Positions 26,011-34,969 of a stretch of 64,000 bases of DNA are shown piece by piece; positions within the stretch are counted from its first letter, which is position 1; each line of letters opens with the position of its first letter. The position numbers and the translations under genes are program-made. The notes under the pieces were generated by a model. It was not told the origin of the DNA and did not search any database. It was given only the letters and a program-made list of their open reading frames with translations. The stretch covers positions 210,456-274,455 of the forward strand of contig NZ_JHXM01000002.1 of assembly GCF_000621725.1 (NCBI RefSeq), written 5' to 3'. The DNA is from Xylanibacter brevis ATCC 19188 (GTDB taxonomy: Bacteria; Bacteroidota; Bacteroidia; Bacteroidales; Bacteroidaceae).

Positions 26011-26871
26011 ATGATGCAGATACCTTTAGAATCTCTAAACTTGCAGATGCTGAACGTGGGGCTGGCCTGTCATGATGGTGATTGGAACTGGCAAAACGTT
26101 GAATCGCCTTTCACCAGAATATTTCTAGTGAAGGAGGGCGGGGCGAAACTCTGTCTGCCACATGGGGTAATCACCTTGCGACCAGCTCATCTCTATATCG
26201 TTCCTGCCTATACGAAGCACTCGTACGTGTGCGACGGTCGCTTTGACCATTATTACCTGCATGTGTACGAAGGTTTTAAGAGCGAGATGAATCTTCAAGA
26301 ACAATATGACTTCCCTACGGAGGTTGCCGCCTCACGTGAGGATGAGTTGATATTGAAAGGCATGTGTGAACAGCATCCACAGGCGCAGTTGCCGGGGAGT
26401 GATCCGCAGGTTTACGACACGATGGCACAGTTTAAGAGCTACATAGAGCGTTATCGTGACATGCCCTTGTGGCAGAAGATGGAACTGCGCGGGGCTATCT
26501 TGGTTCTCTTCTCGCGTTTCATGCGTGAGGCTAAGCCTCATGTATGGACGCATGACGACCGTATTCGTCAATCCATTGATTATATTCATAGTCATATCAC
26601 TGATGACTTGAATATGGACGACTTGGCCAGTGTGGCCTGTGTCACTAAACCTTATTTCATTCGCTTATTTAAAAACGAGATAGGTATTTCGCCACTTCAA
26701 TATGTGAATAGTAAAAAGGTGGAGCGCGCCCAGTTGCTGCTTTATACCACTGATATGCATGTAAAGGAGGTGGCCTACGCCCTTGGCTTTAGCGATTATA
26801 GCTACTTTATCCGCATGTTTCGCAAGATGACGGGATTTACACCACAAGACTATCGACATAAGTCACGATAG
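26011..26871 (+). CDS. AraC-family transcriptional regulator
   Basis: The 286-residue product has an N-terminal cupin-like sensing domain (about 10-130, with LRPAHLYIVPAYTKHSYVC) and a C-terminal AraC double helix-turn-helix (about 185-285: DDLASVACVTKPYFIRLFK, then VKEVAYALGFSDYSYFIRMF and TPQDYR). Such proteins bind a small ligand, often a sugar, and activate nearby operons. It is transcribed away from the GH29 fucosidase gene with about 170 bp between them, so control of that gene is the simplest idea. Two ATG codons in tandem leave the start uncertain by one residue. Confidence 0.93.
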   Translation: MMQIPLESLNLQMLNVGLACHDGDWNWQNVESPFTRIFLVKEGGAKLCLPHGVITLRPAHLYIVPAYTKHSYVCDGRFDHYYLHVYEGFKSEMNLQEQYDFPTEVAASREDELILKGMCEQHPQAQLPGSDPQVYDTMAQFKSYIERYRDMPLWQKMELRGAILVLFSRFMREAKPHVWTHDDRIRQSIDYIHSHITDDLNMDDLASVACVTKPYFIRLFKNEIGISPLQYVNSKKVERAQLLLYTTDMHVKEVAYALGFSDYSYFIRMFRKMTGFTPQDYRHKSR

Positions 26872-26910
26872 ACTTGAGGCATACAACACTTAAATGATGA
26901 AAAGACAGAA

Positions 26911-26948
26911 AAAGCCCCCGATAGCAATGAAAAGCTGTCGGGGGCTTT
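26911..26948. terminator. Strong bidirectional terminator between the AraC-type and M16 genes
   Basis: AAAGCCCCCGATAGC (26911-26925) pairs with GCTGTCGGGGGCTTT (26934-26948), one G-T pair in an otherwise perfect 15-bp stem. An A-rich flank on one side and T-rich on the other allow it to stop transcription from both convergent genes. Confidence 0.92.
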
Positions 26949-26967
26949 CTTATGGATGTGATTATTC

Positions 26968-29871
26968 TTAATAACCAAATATTTCCTTGGTGGTAACCCG
27001 TTTGATGGGGCCATACTGCTGTAGGGCCTTCATGTCGAGTTCCTTCTCATCGCCTAGGATGATGTAGCGGAAGGGCTTCTTAGCCATGCGTTGCTGCTCG
27101 AACTTCACAATATCTTCCATCGTCAGGGCAGGGAGGGCATCGTAGATGCGCTCGTTCATGTCGTAGTCGATGCCGCGCTCTTTGGCCTGCAGCCAGGCAT
27201 TGATGAGGGCAAACTTGGTGGTTCGCTGACTGGCCAGGCGCTTGGTGAGCGACTCTTTGGCAATGTTGAAGGCATGGACACTCTGAGGAATGCTGTCGAG
27301 AATGGTGTGGAACTGGTGTACGCAGTCCATCATCTTGTCGTTCTGCGTGATGATGTGTGTGAAGAAATACTCAGTGGCATCGGCATGTTGAGGCTGCAGA
27401 TAGAGGGCAAGGGCGTTATAGGCCAGACCGCGTGTCTCGCGCAACTCCTGGAATACGATGCTGTTCATGCCACCACCGTAGTATTCGTTGAAGAGTGCCT
27501 GGATGGCATCGTCGTCGTGGTTCCACTGGCGGGGCTCGTTGTGGAACATGCGCATGTAGATGTTCTTGGCATCATAGGGCGCGATGAGTATCTCGTTCTG
27601 TGGGGTGGGCTGTAGGGTGTAGTGCTTGCCTTGAGGCACTGCAGCCAGTTGACCCGTGGGATGCTGCTCGCTGATGACGGCCGACAGTTCCTGTTCGTCC
27701 ATGGGACCATAATATAATATGGTGTGCTGGTAGCGCTTCAGGTCGCGCAACAGGTTGAGCAGTTCCTGAGGGTTGGTCTCTGCCAACTGCTGTGCGGTGT
27801 ACTCGTTGCGATAGGGGTTGTAGGTACCAAACATGCCGTAGCAGAACAGGCGCTGGAAGTTGGCATCCTGATCTGCCTTCTGGTCCATGCGACCTTTCTC
27901 GCGGATGGCGATATACTGCTTGTAGGCGGCGCTATCCACCTTGGCATGTTGCATCACGTGTTCTGTCAGTGCCAGGGCTTCGGCCATGTTCTCGCTCAGT
28001 CCGTTCAGGGTCACGAAGATGTCGCGCTCGCCCACGCTGATATTGTAGTTGCAAGCCAACTTATAGAACTGCTGCTTCAACTGCTGGGCAGACAGCGAGT
28101 CGGTGCCGAGATAGTTCAGATAGTCGGCTGCATAGTTATAGCGCACGTCGCTCTCTTCGCCAAAGGCATAGTGGAAAGCCAGCGTGAATCGGCCGTTCTC
28201 CACGTTCTTCACGTAGATGTATGGCAACTTAGAGTTGGTCTCTCCGAAGGTGAGGTCGCGCTCGAAGTCCACGAACTTGGGTTCTATGGGGGCTACTTCA
28301 GCCTTCTGTATGCTCTTGACAAAGCTGGACACCAGTTCACGGTTGGCGGGAATAGGTGTGATGGCAGGCTTCTCAATCTTCTTCTGTGTGGTATCAACGC
28401 CTTGACGCTTATAGACAGCCACGTAGTTGTTCTGGAAATGTTGGTTGACAAAAGCCACGATCTGCTCCTTGGTCATGCCTTCCAGACGACTGAGCCACTC
28501 AACTTTCTGTTGCCAGGGGGTGCCATTGATGAAAGCATCTACAAACATGCTGGCACGAGCGCGGTTAGACTCAAGTGTATTGTAATATTGGAGCTTCAGG
28601 TTGTTGATGACAGAAGGCAACAGGTCGTCGGAGAACTCGCCCTTCTTCAGCTTCTCTATCTCGCTAAGAAGAAGACTGCGTCCCTCGTCGAGTGACTGTC
28701 CTTCGCTGGGCGTACCGGCAAGCAGGAACATGGAATAATCCATTTGCGTCTGCAGCATAGCTCCAGCCTCCAGCATCTTCATCTGCTGGTTGATGTCCAG
28801 GTCGATAAGACCGGCGGTGCCATTGCTCAACATCTGTTCCACAACCTGCAGCGTGTCGGCCTGCAGTGAGCTGGCCTTGTCGAAGCGCCAACCCAACCAG
28901 ATGCTCTCGGCCTCCAGTCCTACGACTGTGGTGTCGATGGGTGATGTGATGGCAGGCAGCTCGGGGAAGGTGGGCTGTTCTACATCGTCGCCAGCCTTCC
29001 AGTCGCCGAAGTATTTCTTGATGATGCTCATCACCTCGTCGGGGTCAAAGTCACCAGCCATGCAGATAGCCACATTGTTGGGCACATACCATTTCTTAAA
29101 GTAGGCTTTGATATTTGAGATAGACGGGTTCTTGAGGTGCTCTTGTGTGCCAATGGTGGTCTGTGTGCCATAAGGGTGGTTGGGGAAAAGTTTGGCAGCC
29201 ATGGCCACAAACAGCTTGTCTAAATCGTTGGCGAGGTAGATGTTATATTCCTCATAGACGGCTTCCAGCTCCGTGTGGAAACCACGTATCACCATGTTCT
29301 GGAAGCGATCGCCCTGAATCTTGGCCCAGTTCTCAACCTCGTTAGAAGGTATGTCCTCCACATAGCAGGTCACATCTTCGCTGGTGTAGGCATTAGAACC
29401 CTCAGAACCGATGATGGCCATCAGCTTGTCGTACTCGTTGGGGATGAAATACTTGGCAGCCAACTGACTGACCGAGTCTATCTCATGATAGGCCTGACGG
29501 CGTGCTTCGGGGTCGGTCAACTTGCGATACTGCTCGTAGCGAGCTTCAATATCGTCTAGAAGGGGTGCCTCGGCATTGACATTGGTCACACCAAACTTGT
29601 CCGTTCCCTTGAACATCAGGTGCTCCAGATAGTGGGCCAGACCGGTTGTTTCAGCAGGATCATTCTTAGAACCAGTACGTACGGCAATGTAGGTCTGGAT
29701 ACGTGGCGCCTCTTTGTTGACGCTCAGATAGACTTTCAGTCCATTGTCAAGTGTGTAAATTCGTGTTTGAGTGGGATCGCCCTTGATGGTCTCATAGTCC
29801 TTACTGCAGCTAGTCAATAAGGAAAGAGCCAGTGTAAGGACACAGGCTCCTGAAAACAGTTTAAAGTTCAT
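26968..29871 (-). CDS. M16-family zinc metallopeptidase, lipoprotein
   Basis: The 967-residue product carries a lipoprotein signal with lipobox LLTSC (Cys22). It has two M16 homologous halves. The first (about 35-480) has the inverted zinc motif HYLEH with the downstream Glu in TELEAVYEEYN, so it is the catalytic half. The second (about 530-960) lacks HxxEH and should form the other side of the clamshell. Such proteins are pitrilysin/PqqL-like and degrade peptides up to small proteins; as a lipoprotein it would act at the periplasmic face or surface. It follows the DUF4954 gene by 14 bp, suggesting one operon. Confidence 0.93.
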   Translation of the reverse strand: MNFKLFSGACVLTLALSLLTSCSKDYETIKGDPTQTRIYTLDNGLKVYLSVNKEAPRIQTYIAVRTGSKNDPAETTGLAHYLEHLMFKGTDKFGVTNVNAEAPLLDDIEARYEQYRKLTDPEARRQAYHEIDSVSQLAAKYFIPNEYDKLMAIIGSEGSNAYTSEDVTCYVEDIPSNEVENWAKIQGDRFQNMVIRGFHTELEAVYEEYNIYLANDLDKLFVAMAAKLFPNHPYGTQTTIGTQEHLKNPSISNIKAYFKKWYVPNNVAICMAGDFDPDEVMSIIKKYFGDWKAGDDVEQPTFPELPAITSPIDTTVVGLEAESIWLGWRFDKASSLQADTLQVVEQMLSNGTAGLIDLDINQQMKMLEAGAMLQTQMDYSMFLLAGTPSEGQSLDEGRSLLLSEIEKLKKGEFSDDLLPSVINNLKLQYYNTLESNRARASMFVDAFINGTPWQQKVEWLSRLEGMTKEQIVAFVNQHFQNNYVAVYKRQGVDTTQKKIEKPAITPIPANRELVSSFVKSIQKAEVAPIEPKFVDFERDLTFGETNSKLPYIYVKNVENGRFTLAFHYAFGEESDVRYNYAADYLNYLGTDSLSAQQLKQQFYKLACNYNISVGERDIFVTLNGLSENMAEALALTEHVMQHAKVDSAAYKQYIAIREKGRMDQKADQDANFQRLFCYGMFGTYNPYRNEYTAQQLAETNPQELLNLLRDLKRYQHTILYYGPMDEQELSAVISEQHPTGQLAAVPQGKHYTLQPTPQNEILIAPYDAKNIYMRMFHNEPRQWNHDDDAIQALFNEYYGGGMNSIVFQELRETRGLAYNALALYLQPQHADATEYFFTHIITQNDKMMDCVHQFHTILDSIPQSVHAFNIAKESLTKRLASQRTTKFALINAWLQAKERGIDYDMNERIYDALPALTMEDIVKFEQQRMAKKPFRYIILGDEKELDMKALQQYGPIKRVTTKEIFGY

Positions 29872-29885
29872 TTATCTTTGATTAA

Positions 29886-31739
29886 TTAGTTCTCATAGTC
29901 AATTTCATGATCGAGCTTTGAGAGGAAGTCGTCGAAGACATCCTGCTCCACGTCGCCCATCTGAAACTCTTTCTCTGCGTCCTTGCGTATCTCAGCAATC
30001 CACGCACGACGAGCTCGAACATAGTCCTCACGGATACGCTCGCAGGCAGCCTCGTCAAGCTCTTCCAGGTGGTAATAGTCCAGAATCATCTGGTAGCTCC
30101 AAGTCCAGCGATAGTCGCTATAGTGGCGGTTGATTTCGTCGAAGCGATCCAGTACCTGCTGGATGTTGTCGATGTTACCTCCCTTGATGTCGTCGATGAG
30201 GCGCTGTTCCTCGCTCTGCGGCAGCAGCAGACCGCTCATATCAACCCATGTGCCCTTGCCGATGTCGCTGGTGGGCTTGCCTATATAGCCCTCTTTCTGG
30301 GCACGCTTCAGAACGGCACCCATGTAGATGCGCAGGGCTATGTCGTAGTATTTCAGTCCTTTCTTCAGTGATGATGCGTTGATGACGTACTCATGGAAAT
30401 TATAGGTCGTTACGTTCTCACCTGATGCGTTGCGCAGCGCTTTCAGTATCTCGATGCCTTGCATGATCTCGCCCACGGTGAAGGGACTGAGCCAGTCGAA
30501 GTTGATGATGCTCTTCTTCGACTGCTTCGAACGCTTGTCGCGCTTAGGCCATTTCTTGATGTCGCGATAGAGTCCTACGGTGGTGATGTTGCGGCCTGGC
30601 ACCAGGTACATGGTGTCGCCGTAGGCAATCAGATATGAGAACGGCAGACAGCGTGTATCGGGGTGGTGCATCAGTTTGCCGAAGCAAACGCTGAAGGCAC
30701 CAATCGTGGCAGGCATCAGCACATAAGAGCCCGACGCGGTCTTGGTTCCGCGCTCCAGGGTGCCATAGTGCATGGGGCCCATCTTGTAGGCATGGTTCGA
30801 GAAGTTGGTGTTAGAACCTGCGTTATAGAACGAGAATTCACCTCCAATCAGCAGAGAGCTCTTGTGGTGTGAGGCCGAGAAAGGACCGCAGAATGCAGCA
30901 CAAGCCTCACCGTTGGCCATGAATGAGTTGGCAAAGAACAGGCTGGCCTCGGCAGTGAAACCATTTGTAATCTGACAAGCCTCGCCAACGAAGCAGTCTT
31001 GCATCTTCACCGAGTTGTTGATGGAGCATCCATCGCAGATGATAGAGTTCTCACAGATAACGCCTGTGCCGATATATACGCTGGCATCCTCGTTGCTCAG
31101 AATGGTACATTCGTTCAGTCGGGCAGCACCACTAATCTCGCAGTCGCCCTTGATCACGGTGTTGGTGATGTCTTTCGTGTTGGTGATCTTGACGCGATTG
31201 CCAATGATGCCACGTTCTGGCGTGCTGATGCGCACCTCATCGTCAATGAGCTGACGCAGTTGGTTGATGAGGGCCTTGTCGCAATGATGCTTCACCATGA
31301 ACGATGCCAGTTGCGAGTTCAGTTCGCGAAACAGCGTCACGTTGCCGTCGCCCATCTCGTTGAGCACCGAAATCGTAGAGCCGGCACCGTAGCTGGCCCC
31401 CTCAAGCGTCTCCATGGTAGAGATGTTAGAGATGTAACAGTCGTCACCGATCGTATAGTTATTGATAAAGTTGCCAACCTTTTCTATCAGACAGTCGTTG
31501 CCAACGCTGACATTGCGCAGTGTGGCATCGTTGATGCCTGAATGCTTAAAAAAGCCGGAACTAACCTCAACCTGCTTGTTGAACGATCCCAGGCATATGT
31601 CGCCATAGAAAATAACACGGTGAAAGTTATATGGTTTAAAATCAGATGCCACCTGTATGCGGCTCCAGTCTTCTGCCCAACAACCGTTGGCTTCAAGCAC
31701 GTTAATTTCGTCTTGGTTCAGTAATCTATACTCTCTCAT
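29886..31739 (-). CDS. DUF4954 family protein with left-handed beta-helix
   Basis: The 617-residue product has no signal peptide. Residues 60-330 contain hexapeptide-like repeats (for example VGNDCLIEKVGNFINNYTIG and TIGDDCYISNI) typical of a left-handed beta-helix as in UDP-GlcNAc and serine acyltransferases. The C-terminal 200 residues are helical and acidic. I recognise it as DUF4954, a family common in Bacteroidales; its function is unknown to me. The acyltransferase-like fold hints at a nucleotide-sugar or metabolite-modifying enzyme, but the usual catalytic His cannot be assigned. It is first in an operon with the M16 peptidase. Confidence 0.85.
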   Translation of the reverse strand: MREYRLLNQDEINVLEANGCWAEDWSRIQVASDFKPYNFHRVIFYGDICLGSFNKQVEVSSGFFKHSGINDATLRNVSVGNDCLIEKVGNFINNYTIGDDCYISNISTMETLEGASYGAGSTISVLNEMGDGNVTLFRELNSQLASFMVKHHCDKALINQLRQLIDDEVRISTPERGIIGNRVKITNTKDITNTVIKGDCEISGAARLNECTILSNEDASVYIGTGVICENSIICDGCSINNSVKMQDCFVGEACQITNGFTAEASLFFANSFMANGEACAAFCGPFSASHHKSSLLIGGEFSFYNAGSNTNFSNHAYKMGPMHYGTLERGTKTASGSYVLMPATIGAFSVCFGKLMHHPDTRCLPFSYLIAYGDTMYLVPGRNITTVGLYRDIKKWPKRDKRSKQSKKSIINFDWLSPFTVGEIMQGIEILKALRNASGENVTTYNFHEYVINASSLKKGLKYYDIALRIYMGAVLKRAQKEGYIGKPTSDIGKGTWVDMSGLLLPQSEEQRLIDDIKGGNIDNIQQVLDRFDEINRHYSDYRWTWSYQMILDYYHLEELDEAACERIREDYVRARRAWIAEIRKDAEKEFQMGDVEQDVFDDFLSKLDHEIDYEN

Positions 31740-31776
31740 AAAAGGTCTTTAATAGTGTCTTTTGTTGATTCGGTTG

Positions 31777-31784
31777 CAAAAATA
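31777..31784 (-). promoter_or_regulatory. -7 box of the DUF4954-M16 operon
   Basis: The minus strand reads TATTTTTG, 37 bp before the ATG. A TTTG (31799-31802) is present upstream but only 14 bp away, shorter than the usual 19-21 bp. Confidence 0.45.
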
Positions 31785-31823
31785 GATATTTTTTTTCACA
31801 AACGACATATTTTTGTCGTTTTT

Positions 31824-33008
31824 TTAATAGGCATGCTCGTCGTTGGCTATCTCTTCCTGGTCGATAGGCTTACTGTCAATCTTGCGCCATGCGTAGCAGA
31901 TGTAGGCCAGCACCAGGGGAATGAGCAGTGAAACATAGAACATGGTGTGGAGCGTGAAATAGCTGCTGCACGAGTTCTCGAGTGTCAGCGAAGACTGAAG
32001 ATCTGCCGTGGAAGGGTAGTAGGCGGTGTGGTTCCATGCGCTCATCAGAAGAAGTGACAGCACCGTCAGTACCGTCCCAACGCCAGCTGGCCAGATGCCT
32101 GCAAACTTAAAGAGAGAGGAATGGCTCGAACAGAATTTGCTGTCGCGCAGTATCTCTGTGACTATTCCCCAAAGCACGAGCACGATGCCCACCAGCATCA
32201 CCACGGTGATATACCACATGTCCACCATGTTATGGAGGTATTTGTTGGGCTCTATGAAGATCTCGCCGTTCTCAGGCTTCCAGGCATAGCCGTCTTTCAG
32301 TAGCAGGTGGACCAGATAGCTCACAAAGAGAATGACGAACGGGATGGCCGTACCCACCAGTCGTACCCTGCCACGACTGCGTATGTTCTCGTCGTTCACG
32401 TTGTTGATGACGTAGAGAATGCCCAGTGTGCGTGCCAGAAACATCACTGCTAAGCCAAACACCAGCACCCAGGGATTCAGCAAGGCGTCGAGTCCGTGTG
32501 AGGCATTAGCCCAACGACTGATGATGGGGGTGATAGCATCAGCGTTGATCAGGTTGCCTTTCTCTACGATAAAGTTTGACCCCTCGAAGAAGGTGGCCAC
32601 AGCTCCTCCCAGTAACAGCGGACCAAAGATGCCGTTGATGACCAGGAAGCACTGGAAGGTGCGCGGTCCCAGCAGGTTGCCTATCTTGTTTTGAAACTCA
32701 TAGCTCACCGCTTGTAGTACAAACGTAAAGAGAATGAGCATCCACAACCAGTAGGCCCCACCGAAAGAGGTGGAGTAGAACAGTGGGAACGAGGCGAAGA
32801 ACGCGCCACCAAAGGTTACCAGGGTGGTAAACGTGAACTCCCATTTGCGTCCTGTTGAGTTGATCAGCAGCCGACGCTCGTTGTCATTCTGTCCTAATGA
32901 GAATATAATGGAGTTGGCACCTTGAACAAACAGCAGGAATACCAGCAGGGCTCCTAATAGCGACACCAGGAAGCACCAGTAATGTTGCAGAAATGAATAT
33001 GTTAGCAT
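31824..33008 (-). CDS. cydB: Cytochrome bd ubiquinol oxidase subunit II
   Basis: The 394-residue product is a polytopic membrane protein with about nine transmembrane helices (the first at about 10-32, FLVSLLGALLVFLLFVQG). It begins MLTYSFLQHYWCFLVSLLGA, the Bacteroidota type of CydB. It pairs with CydA to reduce oxygen to water at low oxygen tension, using quinol. The gene lies 47 bp after cydA in a three-gene operon. In a strict or near-strict anaerobe it serves to scavenge nanomolar oxygen and conserve energy. Confidence 0.95.
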   Translation of the reverse strand: MLTYSFLQHYWCFLVSLLGALLVFLLFVQGANSIIFSLGQNDNERRLLINSTGRKWEFTFTTLVTFGGAFFASFPLFYSTSFGGAYWLWMLILFTFVLQAVSYEFQNKIGNLLGPRTFQCFLVINGIFGPLLLGGAVATFFEGSNFIVEKGNLINADAITPIISRWANASHGLDALLNPWVLVFGLAVMFLARTLGILYVINNVNDENIRSRGRVRLVGTAIPFVILFVSYLVHLLLKDGYAWKPENGEIFIEPNKYLHNMVDMWYITVVMLVGIVLVLWGIVTEILRDSKFCSSHSSLFKFAGIWPAGVGTVLTVLSLLLMSAWNHTAYYPSTADLQSSLTLENSCSSYFTLHTMFYVSLLIPLVLAYICYAWRKIDSKPIDQEEIANDEHAY

Positions 33009-33055
33009 AGTGATTTCGTTTTTGACAGTTAGCAGTAATAATCAACGTGTGATGC

Positions 33056-34576
33056 TCAGCTCTTTGGCCCCTTCTTGATCTGTTTAAAGAGAATACTGAT
33101 TTCCACAGCCAGCATGGTGGTGAACAAGATCAGGAACAGGAAGAACGTGATGATGACGCTCGACGACTGCAGATCGCTCACCGCTGCCCACGTGGGAAGC
33201 ATGTCTTGGATGGTCCAGGGCTGTCGGCCGAATTCGGCTACTAGCCATCCACATTCCGAACCGAGATAGCTGAGGGGCACCAGCATGATGGCAGCCCAGT
33301 AGTGCCACGCAGGCAACTTCGTGATGTCGCGTTTGGCAAATAGGAACTTTGGCCAATGATACAACGTGGCCAGCACTACTGCGAAGAACAGGATGAGCAG
33401 GCATCCCACGCCTACCATCACGCGGAAAGCCCAGAAGTTCACCAGCACCGGTGGCACCAGCTGGGACTTGTCGCGCATATAGCCATAGCCAAAGTATTTC
33501 ATGTTTTCCTTAAGAACACGCAGATGGGCAGTCGCATCCTCGCCATTGGCTTTCGCCTGGCGATAGGCAGCCAGCGCACTGATGGCCTTTTTGCCGCGTT
33601 CTATTTTCTCGTCGGCCGAAGGCTCCACGCGTCCGTCGGGTGTCGTGTAGCCATTCAGGATGTCGTTGATGCCAGGCACAAATCCCTGCGGATCATTGGT
33701 GGCCATGATTGAAAGCGCATAAGGCACCTCGATACCTTCTATCAGTTTTAGTCCCTGCTCGGTACCTCCGTCGTAGAGTGCCTCCATGGCTGCCAGTTTC
33801 ATGGGCTGCACCCTGGCTACATCCATGCCCGACTTATGCCCTGTGGCACCAGCCAGCAGGGCTGCCACCAGTCCCACTGCCGCGCCAATCTTCATGCTCT
33901 CCACTGCCATCCTCTCGTGTTGCTTCTTCAGCAGATACCAGCAGCACACACCAACGCAGAAGATGCCTCCGATGATCCATGCCGAAGTCACCGTGTGGCA
34001 GAACTTAGACACCGCAAAAGGCGAGAGAGCCACCTCGGAAAAAGACACCATCTCGTTGCGCATCGTGTCGGGGTTGAACTCGCAACCCACGGGATACTGC
34101 ATCCATGCGTTGGCCACCAGGATCCACCAGGCAGAGATGGTGGCTCCAAGTCCCGTGAGCCACGTAGAAGCCAGATGGAAACCTGCCGACACTTTCTTCC
34201 ATCCAAAGAACATGACGGCCACAAACGTCGATTCCATGAAGAAAGCCACGATGCCTTCTATGGCCAGTGGCGCTCCGAAGATGTCGCCCACAAACCAGGA
34301 GTAGTTGCTCCAGTTTGTACCAAACTCAAACTCCAGGATGATGCCTGTGGCCACACCCATGGCAAAGTTGATGCCGAAGAGCTTCTGCCAGAACTGGGCC
34401 GTGTGCTTCCAGAACACGTCCTTCTTTCGGTAATAGATCGTCTCGGCAATGCCCATGATGATGGCCAGTCCCAGCGTCAACGGCACAAACAGCCAGTGGT
34501 AGATGGCCGTCAGTGCAAATTGTGCCCTCGACCAGTCGATCGTTCCAGCATCGATGTTTAACAGTAGATTCTCCAT
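33056..34576 (-). CDS. cydA: Cytochrome bd ubiquinol oxidase subunit I
   Basis: The 506-residue product has about nine membrane helices and the heme ligands expected of CydA: His in FALTAIYHWLFVPLTLG (near residue 27), Glu residues in GIILEFEFGTNW and IVAFFMESTF, and His in SKFCHTVTSAW. The quinol-binding loop (about 255-390) includes GYGYMRDKSQLVPP. It is the catalytic subunit of the bd oxidase with CydB. The DUF4492 gene precedes it by 15 bp. Confidence 0.96.
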   Translation of the reverse strand: MENLLLNIDAGTIDWSRAQFALTAIYHWLFVPLTLGLAIIMGIAETIYYRKKDVFWKHTAQFWQKLFGINFAMGVATGIILEFEFGTNWSNYSWFVGDIFGAPLAIEGIVAFFMESTFVAVMFFGWKKVSAGFHLASTWLTGLGATISAWWILVANAWMQYPVGCEFNPDTMRNEMVSFSEVALSPFAVSKFCHTVTSAWIIGGIFCVGVCCWYLLKKQHERMAVESMKIGAAVGLVAALLAGATGHKSGMDVARVQPMKLAAMEALYDGGTEQGLKLIEGIEVPYALSIMATNDPQGFVPGINDILNGYTTPDGRVEPSADEKIERGKKAISALAAYRQAKANGEDATAHLRVLKENMKYFGYGYMRDKSQLVPPVLVNFWAFRVMVGVGCLLILFFAVVLATLYHWPKFLFAKRDITKLPAWHYWAAIMLVPLSYLGSECGWLVAEFGRQPWTIQDMLPTWAAVSDLQSSSVIITFFLFLILFTTMLAVEISILFKQIKKGPKS

Positions 34577-34591
34577 AGCGTTTATTTGTTT

Positions 34592-34816
34592 TTAGTTTTT
34601 ATTGGCACGTTCAGTCAGCTCATTGGCCACGAAGCCTGCTTCGTTGCCATGCGCATTCTGCTTGAGGTAGTTGGGGAAAAAGAATGGTTTTAGGATAAAG
34701 AACATGATGAACAGTTTGATCAGGATGATAATCCATAGCGTCTTGCCCAGTGTCATATGCCGGAAACCGTCATAATAAAGGTCAAAGGCTCGATAGATAA
34801 AACTGTCCTTTTTCAT
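34592..34816 (-). CDS. DUF4492 small membrane protein of the cyd operon
   Basis: I start at 34816 (MKKDSFIYRAFDLYYDGFRH); an ATG six bases upstream is also possible. The 74-residue product has an amphipathic N-terminal part, one membrane helix (about 25-45, TLWIIILIKLFIMFFILKPF) and a polar tail. DUF4492 proteins are commonly encoded just before cydA in Bacteroidota and Campylobacterota, and by analogy with CydX/CydH are thought to be small accessory subunits of the bd oxidase; that role is inference. Confidence 0.85.
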   Translation of the reverse strand: MKKDSFIYRAFDLYYDGFRHMTLGKTLWIIILIKLFIMFFILKPFFFPNYLKQNAHGNEAGFVANELTERANKN

Positions 34817-34842
34817 AGGCATTCAATCCGATAGTCTGCGGG

Positions 34843-34874
34843 CAAAGATAGATAAAAAACATTAAACCGCCAAA
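34843..34874 (-). promoter_or_regulatory. Promoter of the DUF4492-cydAB operon
   Basis: On the minus strand TTTG (34874-34871) is followed after exactly 20 bp by TATCTTTG (34850-34843), a perfect consensus, 26 bp before the start codon. Confidence 0.82.
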
Positions 34875-34892
34875 TAATTGATTCTTTTTTTA

Positions 34893-34900
34893 TAATTTTG
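34893..34900 (+). promoter_or_regulatory. -7 box of GH92
   Basis: TAATTTTG matches TAnnTTTG and lies about 70 bp before the ATG. A proper -33 box is not seen; TTG at 34878 is only 12 bp away. It is back to back with the cyd promoter. Confidence 0.5.
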
Positions 34901-34969
34901 CAGTCCAAACGGGTTTACACCCTGTCTAGACGCTAAAAACCAGAGTTTCAATAAATAGTAAAATAACGA